A stretch of DNA of 64,000 nt. Source: Paraphysomonas bandaiensis. Lineage: Eukaryota > Chrysophyceae. The position numbers and the translations under genes are program-made. Position 1 is the first letter of the stretch. Each line of letters opens with the position of its first letter. The stretch spans positions 1 to 64,000 of the forward strand of contig CBFFRP010000380.1 of assembly GCA_965644295.1 (NCBI GenBank), read 5' to 3'. Shown piece by piece: positions 13,107 through 25,632 of the stretch. The notes beneath the pieces were generated by a model. That model made no database searches. It saw only the letters and a list, made by a program, of their open reading frames with translations, and had not been told where the DNA came from.

Positions 13107-14393
13107 ATGGAGGGCGACTGTGTTAATATCTCTACGGATAGCCGTGATGCATCCGACTGCGACGATTGCGAGAGGAAGCTGTGTTACATCGTCAGGATTA
13201 AATCGAAGCTTCCAATTCCAAATGCAGACAATATCGTATTGGCTGAGATTAACGGTATCAGCTGGCAGTGTATTATCAAGAAAGATGAATTCCAAGAAGG
13301 TGATCTGGCCATATACTACGCCATTGACAGTGTGCCAGACTTCTCGGATCCGAACACTGCATTAGTAAAATCCAGAGGCAACAGAATCAAGACCATCAAA
13401 TTGAGGTATGATGCGTTATTTCGACTTATCTTCAATTCTGATGGTAGAATGTAATATAGAGGGGTGATTTCGCAGGGACTACTTGCTCCCCTATCTTGGC
13501 TCGCAGATAGGGGTCACTCCATAGACTCTCTCTCCGAGGGTGAAGACGTCACTGACCGAATGGGGGTTACCAAGTATATACATGAGGAAGAAGAAGCCCA
13601 ATATGATCCTTACTTTAACCCTGATCAGCTTTCCTCCAGCCTTGGAATGCGAACACCATTCCCTGCAGGTCTTCATTGTGAACCTACATATGATGCATGT
13701 ATAATCCATTGTTCTCTCACTCATGCATAGGGGTGCCCAAGACAAATGAAAATCGCTTACAAGAAAACCCTCGCGTGCTCGAATATATAGAAGGGAGGAA
13801 TATTGTCATCACTCGCAAGGAAGACGGGTGCTCTGCTACGTACGTACTTCGTAACGACGAGTTCAGCATATGTGGTCGAAACTTTACATTGCTGAATTTG
13901 ACCGCACAATCCCAGCACTACTTTGAGATTGAGGATAGATATAATATTCAGTCAGGAATGAAAAAATTAGGACGAGAGCTGGCTATTCAAGGAGAGATTG
14001 TAGGGCCTAAAATTAATGGCAATAGGATGAAGTTGTCCGGGAATGATTTCAGGGTATTTAACATTAAGGACCTCGTGACGGAGTGCTATCTTTCCTGGGA
14101 GGAGGTCGAAAGTGTGTGCGCATCTTTGGGTCTACATACGGTTCCCGTCATATACAAAGGTACAAACTTATTTGTGTACATGTATTGCAATATAGCGTGG
14201 TAAATATGCGATGTACGCAGGTATTTCTTCAAACCTGGATCTTACCGTTGAGGGTATGTTGCGCGTAGCCGACGAGCAGCGCTATGCAAAGAACTTAATC
14301 GCTGAAGGAATAGTAGTTAAGACCAATGATGGTGGGAGAAGATGCAGCTTTAAGGTCATATCCAACAAATACCTCCTGAAGTATGATAGATAA
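13107..14393 (+). CDS. RNA ligase, DRB0094 (Rnl5-like) family
   Basis: Four exons: 13107-13405, 13460-13668, 13731-14159, 14221-14393, giving 369 aa. The first 100 residues form a tRNA-binding/OB-like N-terminal domain (LPIPNADNIVLAEING, then FQEGDLAIYY), a fusion typical of this family. Nucleotidyltransferase motifs follow: motif I RKEDG with Lys199 as the predicted adenylated residue, motif III-like ELAIQGEIVGP and FRVFNI, motif IV AEGIVVK and motif V SFKVISNKYLLK at the C-terminus. Such enzymes seal RNA, or RNA-containing nicks, using ATP through an enzyme-AMP intermediate. Length and order agree with the family. Substrate and compartment are unknown; no targeting signal is evident. Splice sites are clean GT-AG and all phases close. 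Confidence 0.88.
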
Positions 14394-14804
14394 CGGTCTA
14401 TTCACTATTCACTGAGTCAATGTGATGTTACGTATTTAATACACTTATGTGCTCTATGCAATGTGATATAGAAGCACAACTATATTGCTTTTTGGAGTAT
14501 CTTAGCAATGATAAGCCATAAATATTTTCTATTTGAGTTTCAGTTGCTGGGCAGCAATGCTATAACCTGTAAGTAAGCATACACGTAGAACAGTAGCAGA
14601 TGTCTGTGTTGGAATACGTATGGTTCTCTAAGATAGTACTGTAGAATACGTTAAATACAATGTGAGAAAACAGTAATACGTAGTCAAAGATACACTATAT
14701 AGCTATAACTGTGAAACTGAAGTATTGTATCATGACGAATCAAGACACTGCAGTTGAGCAGTGGTTGACACGAACGAAATATTTTCGTGTTGTTCACATG
14801 TTTT
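14394..14804. other. Intergenic, no gene seen
   Basis: AT-rich 3' flank of the RNA ligase gene; nothing supported. Confidence 0.5.
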
Positions 14805-14814
14805 ATATGACAAC

Positions 14815-15027
14815 GGGAAATATTATTCAACCTAGTCAAATTGGTTGAATTACCTAGTCACGCTATTTTTGGTGGAATAACCTAGTCAAAGTAATAAATG
14901 ACTCAACCTAGTCAACTTTGGTATTCAACCTAGTCGTTCTTGTATCCATTGATTACACACTGTGACTGTCTAAGATACCATCTCACACCACACAATATAT
15001 TAGTGACTAGGTTCAATAATAGATCCC
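14815..15027. mobile_element. 213-bp MITE with 10-bp target duplication (Mutator-like)
   Basis: Terminal inverted repeats read GGGAAATATTATTCAACCTAGTC on the left and, reverse-complemented, GGGATCTATTATTGAACCTAGTC-like on the right. The element is flanked by the perfect direct repeat ATATGACAAC at 14805-14814 and 15028-15037. The subterminal region carries several CCTAGTCA copies spaced about 20-25 bp apart. A 10-bp duplication and a GGG start fit Mutator-like elements. It has no coding capacity. The larger element at 29707-31613 shares these termini. Confidence 0.85.
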
Positions 15028-15037
15028 ATATGACAAC

Positions 15038-15473
15038 ACACTCCATTGTGTATGAAATTTAAGAAAGAGTCTATCTAGTTTAATGATTTTATCCAATAAA
15101 CTTCTCTTAACGATTTTAAATGTAAAAATGACAAATAGTCAATAGGCCGAAGGGGAACAAGTAAAGTTCATTTACGATATATTTAACCAACACTTGTCGT
15201 TATGTCGATGCAGCTGACAACTCCTGACACACCGGCACCATGCTATCAAATACCATATTGAACTTTGTGAAGAGGCAGTAGGGAAAATAAAGTACTCAAA
15301 TATTAAAGAAATACATTGCCCTGCTCTAGTGCTTGAATTGATCACTACGTAGGCATGTTAGCAGAGGAAATGTTGATTCTAAACTCACATATCACAAACG
15401 TGTTTCTGATTAGTTTCAAATGAAAACCATTAAATACGTAAATAAGTAACCATAAAATGCTAATTTACACACA
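15038..15473. other. Intergenic, no gene seen
   Basis: AT-rich spacer between the MITE and the 3' end of the TPR gene. Confidence 0.4.
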
Positions 15474-18400
15474 TCACAAATCAGCTCTAACCGCACTTTT
15501 AAACCTTCCTGACAATGAAAATCTAGACATAACTTTCCCTGGAGACTTGGAATTTTTCCTGTCATTTCCATGAATTGGAGACTTCGGAACTCTGGTCGTC
15601 ACTGCAGCACTGCTTTCATATCTTCTATTCCCTGGTGAGCTGATTACGCTGGCTATATTATGAGGAGGTGGTGGCAAAGAGTTATTGTGGCTATCGACCC
15701 CGTAGGTAGGTCTCTTTAAATAGGAATTTTCCGGCCTCCTCGCAGTGCTAGATTCGTCCTTATGTCTTGGTTGACGCAAGAGCGCGGGTGAAGTCCCTCG
15801 TACAGGAGTAAAGTTAGCTAATTTACGGCTCGCCTCGAGCATTTGGGCTGCGGGGTCTTCTGTGCTCTTTGATGATGGTCTCGTCGAGTGTTCAGCTAAG
15901 TTAGCGTGCTGCGGCCGATTACCAGACCGATTGTTGGGCGACGGAACATAAGAAGTGTTTTTCGCACCCGTGCGACGATCCATTGTGCTTCTAGAAGTGT
16001 GGGATGGGGACAGCCTGGATGTATAGCCAGCGGAACTCACACGACTCGTTCTCCCACTTTCAACTTTCCCTATACTCCCTCGAATGGGATGCACATCATC
16101 GATGCGGTGTTGATTCTCCCCAGGAGGCACCGAGTCATTTACAGAATGCCTCGTTCCACCACTGCCTCTGATAGGTGTAATGTTGCCAAAGGTCGGCTGA
16201 TGGACGCTCGAGCCAGTATCGTAGTCCGGGCGATAAGGGGTATCTTTATTATCCGCAGCGTCCAACTCAATTACCTAAAATATACCAGATGAGCCATGTT
16301 GAGGAATACATCACACGTATCAAACTCATGGTACGAAGAACATCAAATAACGTAAAACATTCACTTGCAATACCTTCGTAAAATCTTCTATAGCTTTGTC
16401 AAACTGACCCAGTTTATCAAGAGAAATCCCTCTATTATGATACGCATGTGAATTAGAAGGGTCTAACCCTATAACAGCAGTGTAGTCCTCGACGGCATCC
16501 GCATAACGCCCTAGCTTTGCAAGACAGTACGCCCTATTGTTATAGCCCCGTACAGAGGATGGTTGCACACTAATCGCTTGTGAATAATCCGCAATCGCCT
16601 TTGAGAAGTCATCTAATTTTCTCCAACAGTACCCTCGGTGGTTTAGCGCAGAGACAAGGAGAGTGGAGAGTTCTTCGCTGAGAGCTGTGTCCCCACCCCC
16701 TCCCTCCTTTCGAATAAACTCAATAGCTAACGTGAAGTCTTGAGCTGCCTCGTCATATGACTCAGCTGACTTGTAATAGAGTGCTCTAGTGTTATACAGA
16801 CTTGATAAAGGAAGCGACACGGCTGTGTCTGGCAGATTCTGCATATCTCGTTCTTGTGCAAGGTCGATTGCAAGTGTGGCATCTCTGATCGCACTGCCCA
16901 CATCACCCATGTCTTCGTACACCTTGGCCCGGGCGTGGATCACTCCTATAGCATCCTCACGACGCGACCCTGAGCTTTGATCTCTTGCCATGCTTTTACC
17001 ATCAGGATAGAGTACGTCAAGTACTGCAGAGAAGGCGCGCACTGCTTGATGAAGGTTTCTATGCCCTCCGGTATTGTGAAGTACGTGTGCTTTACACGTT
17101 AGGCAAGGAATGTGGTGAGGATGGGCGGCAAGAACAGCGTCGTAGTCCTCGAGTGCGTCCTGATTACGACCTATTTTCTCATAGCACAAACCACGACTGT
17201 GCCTTGCCTTCACATGGGTAGGGTCGATCTCCAGACACGTTGTATAGGCCTGTATCGCTTCTTCTATGTTACCCATCTTCCGTAAGCACAACGCGAGGTT
17301 ATGCATAAAGTCCATATTTCGTGGTTGCAAAGCTATTGCATGCCGGAAATCTTTACATGCTTCCTCGTAGTACCCTTGCCGGTCGTGAGAGATGCCCCGG
17401 TTGTAATAAGCAAATGGATTTTCTGGTTCAACCGCCAATGCTCGGGTGTAATCCTCAACTGCATCATTATACCTCCCAACCTTATCATATGCAAACGCTC
17501 GGTTAAATAGTGCCTTGAAGTGCCTTGGGTCTATTTGTATGGCGCGAGAATATTCCACTATAGCGCGGGCAAAATCTCCTTTTTTGCGGTGCTCATAACC
17601 AGCTCTGTGATGCTCCTCCGCGTCAGCACCTGCCGGTGGACGAGGCGAGTTATTGACAGTACGAGATGGGTGTGTATTCGATCCAGCAGAAGATGTACTG
17701 GAGTTTTGCCTACTATGGGATGCATAGTCTGACCGCTGAGGCAGCAGCATGCTCGTGTCAGTCTCCTTCTCTTGCCCTTATCAAACACGAACAATCAAGC
17801 TATGAGGCCATAATCCGAAAGAAATCAAACAGCTACCTGTAGAATCTTTGGTGTGAGAGGTTCTTATCGGCGACATCCCTCCGTTTACATCCGGCCTTGA
17901 AGTAGATCCCATCTTGAACTCATGAGTTGGACTTCCACCCTCTGTCGAGGGAGACATGCCAGTCGCTCTTTCACTGGCACCGCCACTCGACAGCCAACGT
18001 TTCTCGGGGCTCTTTTCGCGATAAGAACTCTGGCTCTGGTCCTTTAGAAGTGCCACATTATAATCCTCAATAGCTGCAGAAAATTGACCTAAAAGTAGCT
18101 TTTTTAACGTCTGAATCATGCCGCGTATGAAACAGACGTTACCTATTGTATTGTAGCAAGCAGCACGTGCAAACAGAGCGTTCACATGATCTGGATTGCG
18201 CGAAAGCACCGTGGTAAAGTCATCAATGGCTCGATCTTGATGGCCCAGTTTCGTGTATGCCATACCTAGATTTGAGTTAGTTGCAAATCAGTTAAAGTTA
18301 GGGTAAATATGACGACCTCTACTATAGTACATGTCTACAGACCCCTGTGGATCAATATTCAACAGCATTGTAAAGTCATTTGCAGCATCCTGGTACTGCT

Positions 18401-18655
18401 GCATTTTTAAAAGAGTGCTTCCCCTAAGAAGAAGTGCCTTCTTGTTGTGTGGATCATTCTACCAAGCAAATTTATTCAGTTCTAAAGTCCACATCAATGA
18501 ATGTATACCTGTAATGACTTTGTACACGTTGCGACAATTTTATCTAAATCGGCATTCTTTTTAAAGTAATATGTTCGATTCGGATGAGACCCAGCTTCTT
18601 CATCAACTCCAAGAAAATCTTTTCGTTTCAATAATAATCCTTTTCTAACATCCAT
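15474..18655 (-). CDS. Tetratricopeptide-repeat protein, 955 aa
   Basis: Six exons on the minus strand: 18509-18655, 18317-18458, 18143-18265, 17837-18088, 16374-17776, 15474-16274. At least ten TPR units are visible, for example AYTKLGHQDRAIDDF, AFAYDKVGRYNDAVEDY, GISHDRQGYYEEACKDF, GLCYEKIGRNQDALEDY, GYCWRKLDDFSKAIADY, AYCLAKLGRYADAVEDY and GISLDKLGQFDKAIEDF, each followed by an I(Q/D)P-type turn. Two Ser-rich linkers (about residues 190-270, and the final 260 residues) are probably disordered. TPR solenoids mediate protein-protein binding; no catalytic domain is present and I cannot assign a pathway. The donor at 16373 gives FTKVIELDAAD, completing the last TPR, and was preferred over reading through to a stop. 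The intron 18089-18142 is 54 nt and stop-free in frame, so its retention would also be coding. Confidence 0.85.
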
Positions 18656-19998
18656 TGCAAGTATATATGAACAACTGATCTATCGAATCAATAAGTTAGA
18701 CACAATAGCCGACAGTGACACACATTGGACGTATATGTAGTCCTCTGTTTCCAGATTCCCACTAGTTTGAGTAGGAAACTTCAATATAGTGGATGAAAAC
18801 TCTAATGTTGTTGTTGTTCGCTATAGTTTCCAGTGGATCTGATCTCAGATATACACTATATATGCTGGATAGGGCAAGGGCCTATGAATAAAATACATAC
18901 ACCACTATGTACATGTACATACTAACCTTCTCATTGTATACGTAGAATTGGTATAGTGGAGTAGTGTATTTGCACTTCTGTAGTCTATTATTTCCAACGT
19001 ACAGTTTCTGAACAGCAATTTGCCCTTAAAAACATCATAAAATACTGCTGATTTCCTAAAATCCGGCTATTTCTAGATTTCTAATAATTATCAATCAATA
19101 TCCTCATATACAATGAACTGTTGGGCACTTTAATATGAACAGCTATTGAATATATATCGCGAATCATGTTATACACTTCCCAAACATTGCAGGTTCTGCA
19201 GATTGAAAGCTAGTCTGCAAAAAATGAATATGCAGAACCTGCAAAGGAAGAAATGACCTCATCCAACACAACTACATCTCTGGTGATGTGATCGTAACCA
19301 CTTTCTTACACCAATACAAAAGATTAATAACAACGTGTAAGCATATCGACCAGAGTGCTACGTTAGCATCAGTATTCGTACAAAATGAAATATATATAAT
19401 ATACTATGCAGCAATCCATGGAACCGATCTGGATTACACCTATGTGTTAAGGCAACAGAGAGGGAAACGAAACCTACTCGTCAAGATAAATGGCGATTAG
19501 TGACTGGTTATCAGTCATCTGTACTCTCTACCTATATATACTACATAACCCAGTGTGACTTATATGTGCCGATGTGGACAATCGTATTGTTGAAAACATG
19601 GAGTGCACAGTTATACACTAGAGCTATTGCTAAGTATCATAGAGTATCTTTATAAGCCAACACAAAATTTGTTATTTCTCCAACTACTGATGACCATGCA
19701 ATAATTAAAGGTCATTGTTGTTGTAAGGGAGCACTTTGCTGGCGCAACTACCTTTTCCTGCACTGTTTGTCAAAGTGTCGAAACTGTAAAAAATTCAAAT
19801 ATCCGTCAATAGATCTACAGTAAAGGGATTGATTATATCATTCACAATAAACATGATTACAACGTAATAATTGACATAAAAGCAAAGTCAACAACATAGA
19901 GTTTTGACTACTTCCTATCTCCAGTTATAAAACCTAACTGTGGTAAATATTAAATATCAACACGGTGTGTATCGAAAAGTTAATACACAGAATAAAGT
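18656..19998. other. Intergenic, one strong inverted repeat, no gene assigned
   Basis: About 1.3 kb. A 70-codon frame at 19288-19500 has no recognisable content. The only clear structure is the hairpin at 19187-19244, listed separately. Confidence 0.4.
19187..19244. repeat. 14-bp perfect inverted repeat, potential hairpin
   Basis: TTGCAGGTTCTGCA (19187-19200) is the exact reverse complement of TGCAGAACCTGCAA (19231-19244), with a 30-nt loop. Each arm is itself partly palindromic. Its function is unknown. Confidence 0.8.
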
Positions 19999-20158
19999 TT
20001 AATCGTGTAAAACATCCGAAACTAGGGGTTCTTTAAGAGAAATATCAGGCTCAACAATAGAGTTTCCTTTGGAGTGGTCTTTAACCATCCCATAGCTGCG
20101 GGGCGGTACCATTCCCCTAACCGTAGCAGGTATCCATATCATATGCAACACTACTATC
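19999..20158 (-). pseudogene. C-terminal fragment of membrane-protein gene split by Copia
   Basis: Read on the minus strand from the target-duplication copy at 20154-20158, the frame arriving from the fragment at 25898-26825 continues without a stop for a further 50 residues and ends at TAA 19999-20001. It begins VVLHMIW, completing the final transmembrane helix, followed by a short polar tail. This exact frame continuity across the 5-bp duplication shows that the retrotransposon landed inside a coding exon. Confidence 0.8.
20154..20158. repeat. Copia target-site duplication, left copy
   Basis: CTATC here and at 25898-25902 exactly flank the two LTRs. Confidence 0.9.
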
Positions 20159-20423
20159 TATTAGGATTCAGCTTAATATATGATTGTATCTGTGAGTTAT
20201 AATGTTCAATGAAATACACCATGAACTGAATTAGAGAGAGTATCTGTCGAAGATACGTGATCGTCATCATAACGTCGTCATTATCAGTTACACTTCTAAC
20301 TATTCCGTTGTGCATGATAGTACGTTCTATATTGTTATTCATAATTTTCACTCTATCGTGTTCATTACTTACACTCTAATAATCACAACATTGTTTTACT
20401 ATTATAAAGATCAATTCTTTATT
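20159..20423 (+). repeat. 5' LTR of the Copia element
   Basis: 265 bp, identical by eye to 25633-25897. Boundaries are fixed by divergence of the flanking bases and by the target duplication. Confidence 0.93.
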
Positions 20424-20436
20424 TGGTAGCGAGATG
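20424..20436 (+). promoter_or_regulatory. Copia primer-binding site
   Basis: TGGTAGCGAG starts at the first base after the LTR, the position where the priming tRNA's 3' end pairs; it resembles the TGGTA start of initiator-Met tRNA primer sites. The gag ATG at 20434 overlaps its 3' end. Confidence 0.6.
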
Positions 20437-23400
20437 TCAGTTCAAGTTACAAGTTACGACTCAACCGACTCGGATTCGACAACCGACAAGCGAAAGGACT
20501 CAATGCCAAAATTCGATGCGAAGAACTTCTCCAGGTGGCAGAAGAAGTGCCGTGCATGGTTCTATCGCAAGCCTAAGATCGTTTATACTCTACAGAACGA
20601 TCATCCAATTGAGCCTGAAGCAGGAGAAAACTCAGATGACGAGGACTACCAGTATCGACTCGAACAGTATCAGGATGCGAAACGATATTATGATGAAGGT
20701 AATAACTACCTATGGTCAGTCATTGCAAGCTCTATCATTGGTCAGAATGAAGAGGCTGAAGGGATTTTGGAGAACGTCCCCGATGGAGACGGTAAAACCG
20801 CCTGGACGGACTTGCTCAACCACTTCAAAGAAAAAAACGACTAACGATGTAATCACCGATCTGATTGGCCAGTTTCAGAGCATAAAAATCAAAAAAGGTC
20901 AGTCGATAATCAACTTTCTTGACGCTGTCGAAAAGCTCCGAAACAAGCTGATTAATTATGGTCATCGGATAAGTGACCAAGATCTCATATCACGCATTCG
21001 ACAAGGCCTGGTATCCAAAGAAAATATGACGTATCGTGAACTGGCGATCAACCTGCAGATGCACCCTATCGATGACTACAAAACACTCATACGCAGACTA
21101 CGCGGATTAGGAAGCTCGTCTGTTGGAATGCTCTTGTCAAGCAACGAAGAAACAAAAACCGACAGTATTCAGCTTGCAGCCTCAAAACCCCCGTTTTCCC
21201 GAAATAAAGTGAATTCTAAACGCAAAAAGGGGACATCTTTCAGAAACCGTTCCAATAAACCGAAACATGACAAGAGAGCTGACAAGGACATTAAGTGTTT
21301 CCGATGCGATGGAAAAGGACACATCGCTTCAGAATGCAAACACTCATGGGAAAGGATCCAACAAATGAAGAGTTCCTCTGGAAACAAATCAACCAGTAGG
21401 AAATTCAAAAAAGTTAGATTCCAGACCCACCAGAGCACTGAAAACGACGACTCCGACCAGTTTGCAGATTATGAAGACAGTGGTCCATTACAACAGAAAG
21501 GACGAGACTTCGGAGGAGTCGGATATCCAACAAACGACGAAACAAACTTCGTTTTTGATCAAGAAGCCGGAATGGGAACCCTTGATTCTGGCTGCACAGT
21601 CTCCATTACACCTGAAGCCGGATACATCACCAATTATGAGGAATGCCTCACCGACATTCAAACAGCTAAGTCAGGATCGACTATGACCTCTTCAGGACAT
21701 GGAAGACTTGGTATTATCCCCAAGTGCAAGCACGTGGACCATGCTTCAAGGACACTCGTGTCCATCAGCCAATTAGATGACCTAGGGTATAAAATCTTGT
21801 TCGGAAACCAATCAGTTGAGATATATAAAGATGAAATACTGCTATCAAAGGGTAAGAGAGTTGGAGGCCTATATGAAATTCCGTTAACAGACCTCGGTAC
21901 TCCTATTGACGTATCCCACCTTGCTTCAACTGCTTCAGGCCCACTCGCAACTCTAGCACATAAGAGATTGGCACATTCTTCAATTGGACTCATACAGAAA
22001 GCTGTACAGTCAAAATTAGTAACGGGTATTAAGTTAACGAAGTCGGAGATGAATGCTACTTCTTTACCGGGTGGCCTATGTGATGGTTGTGCTAGTGGTA
22101 AATCTCATCGCCGAAAACATAGACACGCTATCAGACAAATGCTGCTCAAGCGTGTAAGAAGAGCAAATGAGCTGGGGGAGCTAGTAGTAGCCGATTTTTC
22201 TGGACCCCATGCACCAGAGGCAATCATTACTGGCAACCGTTACATACTCGGGATGACAGATGTAGCTTCCAGACACCAATGGGACTCCTACGGACCAACG
22301 AGAGATGAAGATTTCGTCATCCAATCCATCCAGAAAGTTGTCATGTATCTACATAGTAAAGGCAAACGACTACAACATTATCATGCGGATGGGGGGAAGG
22401 AGCTGGTATCAAGAAAAGTTCTAGAGTATCTTCAATCAATAGGGGCTACATGGACTTTCAACTCCCCGTATACCCCCGAGGATAACCCATTCCAAGAGCG
22501 ATCATGGCGGACAACTAAAGAACGAGCACTCAGCAGCCTTATCGACTCTGGACTCCCACCGAATTTCTGGGAACAAGCCTCAAGGGCGACAATACACATC
22601 AAGAACAGGTTACCGTGTCAAACAGCTAAAGGATTTATGTCCCCACTCCAATTCATCGAAAACGAAATACCAGACTTGAGTTATGCCAGAATATGGGGAT
22701 GTAAATGCTTTGTGAATATCGATTCCAGTCTCCGAAAGAACAACTGGGACAGACATAGCTGGCCTGGGTATTTTATGGGCTATCGAGAGGATGGTCCTGG
22801 ATATATAGTCTTTGTTCCCGCATTAAGAGATTTTGTTATATCAGGACATGTATTTTTCAACGAATGTGTTCCACCAGCGGATAAGAGATATTTTAAGGAG
22901 ATAAATGAGATCTTCAGGGAGAATGAGACCACCAGGACAGTAGAAAGTTTCAAATATCTCATAGGTCTAGCTCATGTAGATCCAGACGATGGATTAACAT
23001 ATGTAACGACTCAAATAAAGCTCAGAAAAGGATTAATCGCAGCGTATCGTGGTCTAGTGGACGACAGCGGTGACAAGACACGACTCATCCAGCTCGAAGA
23101 CCCCATTCATGCTGCAGACGTCGAAAGATATACTGAAGACTACATTGAACTCAAAGCAGTTGGTCTCAAATGTAATACTTCTCGATCGAAAAATCCAATA
23201 CATAAATCCAGCAAATCAGATCGAGACCCCGATACGGTTAATGGATCTCCAGCGCCAGGCGCTACTTCCAGGGGGAGTGGCGTGAATCTAAGACATCATG
23301 ATGCCGCGCAGGAGAGAATCAGCAGCCATCGGTGTGAACCTACCCACTCCGATGCAAAGATAGCGAAGACTCGCCCTCCGAAAAAATTCAATGGGAATCT

Positions 23401-25429
23401 AGTGCCGAATCCGGCACCACACGGTCAAGTGGATCGTGTGCGTCAGCGTGTGGCCAAACGCTGCAACAAGCCTGCTGATTCATCGGGAGATTGGAAAAAT
23501 CAGGGTACACCTGAAGGGCCAAGTAAGGTCCGTGCTACAGCAAAACAACAATTTTTAGCTGGTAGAAAGAGTGTTCTCCGAAGCAGGAGAATGGCCAGGA
23601 AACGGGTAATTGTAAATATACACAAACTAGGTGATGGTGTATATACATGTGATGTAAATGCTAAACATGTAGTAAATCATATGGCACATGACACACAATG
23701 TATATCAAAATTACATACAAACAATATTGATATTGTTATGCATGCTATCAGTAATTGCGATGACATTGACGAGCTAACCGATACACCAAAGAGTGTTCAA
23801 GATGCTATTTCAGGTAAATATAAACAGCAGTGGATCGATGCTATCAATAGAGAAATATCCACTCTTCAGAGGAAAGGGTGCTGGAGATACACTGCGTTAC
23901 CACCTGGAGCAAGAGCCATAAAGGGGAAACTCATATTCAAAATAAAAAGAAAACAGAATGATATCAAATTCAAGGCTCGACTAGTCGCACAGGGTTTTAC
24001 TCAAATCCAAGGCATCGATTACAATGATACATACAGCCCCGTCGCGAAGGCTACATCACTACGTACAATTATTGCCCTTTCGACTATTATGAAACTCAAA
24101 TTGCACCAAATCGATTTCACAACTGCGTACATCAATGCTGACCTCGAAGAGGACATATACATGCATCCCCCTCCTGGCATGGACGTCCCTGACGGAAAAG
24201 TCCTCAAACTGATGAAAAGCATCTATGGTCTAAAGCAAGCAGGTCTTAACTGGTATAAGTGCTGTACAAATTTTATGCTAGATATGGGTTTCACCAGACT
24301 AATATCTGACCCGTGTATATTCAAAAAGCAGATTAATGGCAGGATTATGCTAATAGCCATGTATGTGGACGATATTATTATAGCATCTACATCCGACACT
24401 GATATCCAACAATTCAAAGACCATTTATCCAAAAAGTTCGAAATTACGGATCTCGGACTCCTAGATTATTACTTGGGCATCTCCATTCATCAAGATTTTG
24501 ACAAAAATATCACAACTCTCAGTCAGGAGCAATATGTCAGAAAACTACTGGACAAATTCAACATGTCCGACAGTAAACCCATGTCAACACCTATGTTACT
24601 GTCTTTCAACTATGATTTACATGAATACAATCATCTTTCAGAGTCAAATCAAAGTTATGTTCAGAATTTCCCCTACAAGGAGCTCATAGGTTCCCTGATG
24701 TATCTAGCTGTATGCACTCGACCGGATATCGCCTATGCAGTCAATACTCTTGCCAGATTTTCTGATATGCCTAATCTAACTACCTGTAATGCTGCGTTAC
24801 ATGTTCTTAGGTATCTCAAAGGCACTGCTAAGCAAGGATTGATATATTCTGGATCCCACATAACATTATCAGGATACTGCGATAGCGATTGGGCACGGTG
24901 TCACCTCACTCGACGGTCCACTACAGCTTTTACATTCTTCATAGGTAATTGTCTTATATCATGGCAATCTCGATTACAGACAACTGTGGCATTGTCATCT
25001 ACTGAAGCTGAGTATATGGCCTTATCGTCAGCAGCTCAGGAAGCATTATGGCTACGCTCTTTATTATCAGAAATTGGTTTCAAACTTCCATTCTCAACAA
25101 CTATTTGGTGCGATAATAAAGGGGCAGTCCAATTATGCTACAATCCTACTCATCATCGTCGTACGAAACATATTGCGATACGGTATCATTTCATTCGAGA
25201 AAATATTGCCGAAAACCAATTGACTGTTGACCATATTCCCACCACGTCAATGTTAGCCGATCTTCTCACGAAACCACTAGGCGCAACTAATTTTCTTCAA
25301 TTGCGAACTACATTGATGGGGGGAGCTGGGTTCGACATCCCATCCAGCAACAACAGAAAGCGATCAACAATATCAGAGACCCCTAAATCACAATTAACAA
25401 GCCACAAGCGACCTAGGTGGCTAGTTTGA
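20434..25429 (+). CDS. Copia Gag-Pol polyprotein, frame broken once in gag
   Basis: Gag starts at ATG 20434 and reads 136 codons to TAA 20842-20844. The rest lies in the +1 frame and is open to 25429. The switch coincides with a run of seven A at 20831-20837; six A would give one continuous frame. In order: gag core; CCHC knuckle CFRCDGKGHIASEC near 21297; aspartic protease LDSGC near 21580; integrase zinc domain (HKRLAH...CDGC) near 21958-22090; integrase core (ADFSG, HADGGKE, ERSWRTT) 22185-22515; reverse transcriptase with DFTTAYINADLEEDIYM near 24113 and YVDD near 24363; RNase H with CDSDWAR, STEAEYMAL and CDNKGAVQL from 24878. All catalytic motifs are present. The frame break could be a recent mutation, a homopolymer sequencing error or programmed +1 shifting; Copia elements usually have one continuous frame. 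Confidence 0.92.
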
Positions 25430-25619
25430 GTTACACGGAGTTTTTACCATTTTTTTTTACTTTTATTCAATACATCATGATGCTGGACTAGAAGGATGGT
25501 CTCACAATACAGCATCTCTGCAGTTCGCTTGTTATTGGATAGTGACTGCTACTCTGGTTTTTACTCTCAGTGTGCACAAGTTCATATTCTCTCTATTATC
25601 TACGGTTCACTGATTATTT

Positions 25620-25632
25620 CATTGAGGGGGCG
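25620..25632 (+). promoter_or_regulatory. Copia polypurine tract
   Basis: The purine-rich run ATTGAGGGGGCG sits immediately 5' of the right LTR, where plus-strand synthesis is primed. Confidence 0.65.

Noticed and set aside
20830-20838. A-AAA-AAC slippery heptamer in Copia gag suggesting -1 frameshifting
   Set aside because: The heptamer is in the correct phase, but a -1 shift leads to a stop within a few codons; joining to pol needs a +1 shift or loss of one A.
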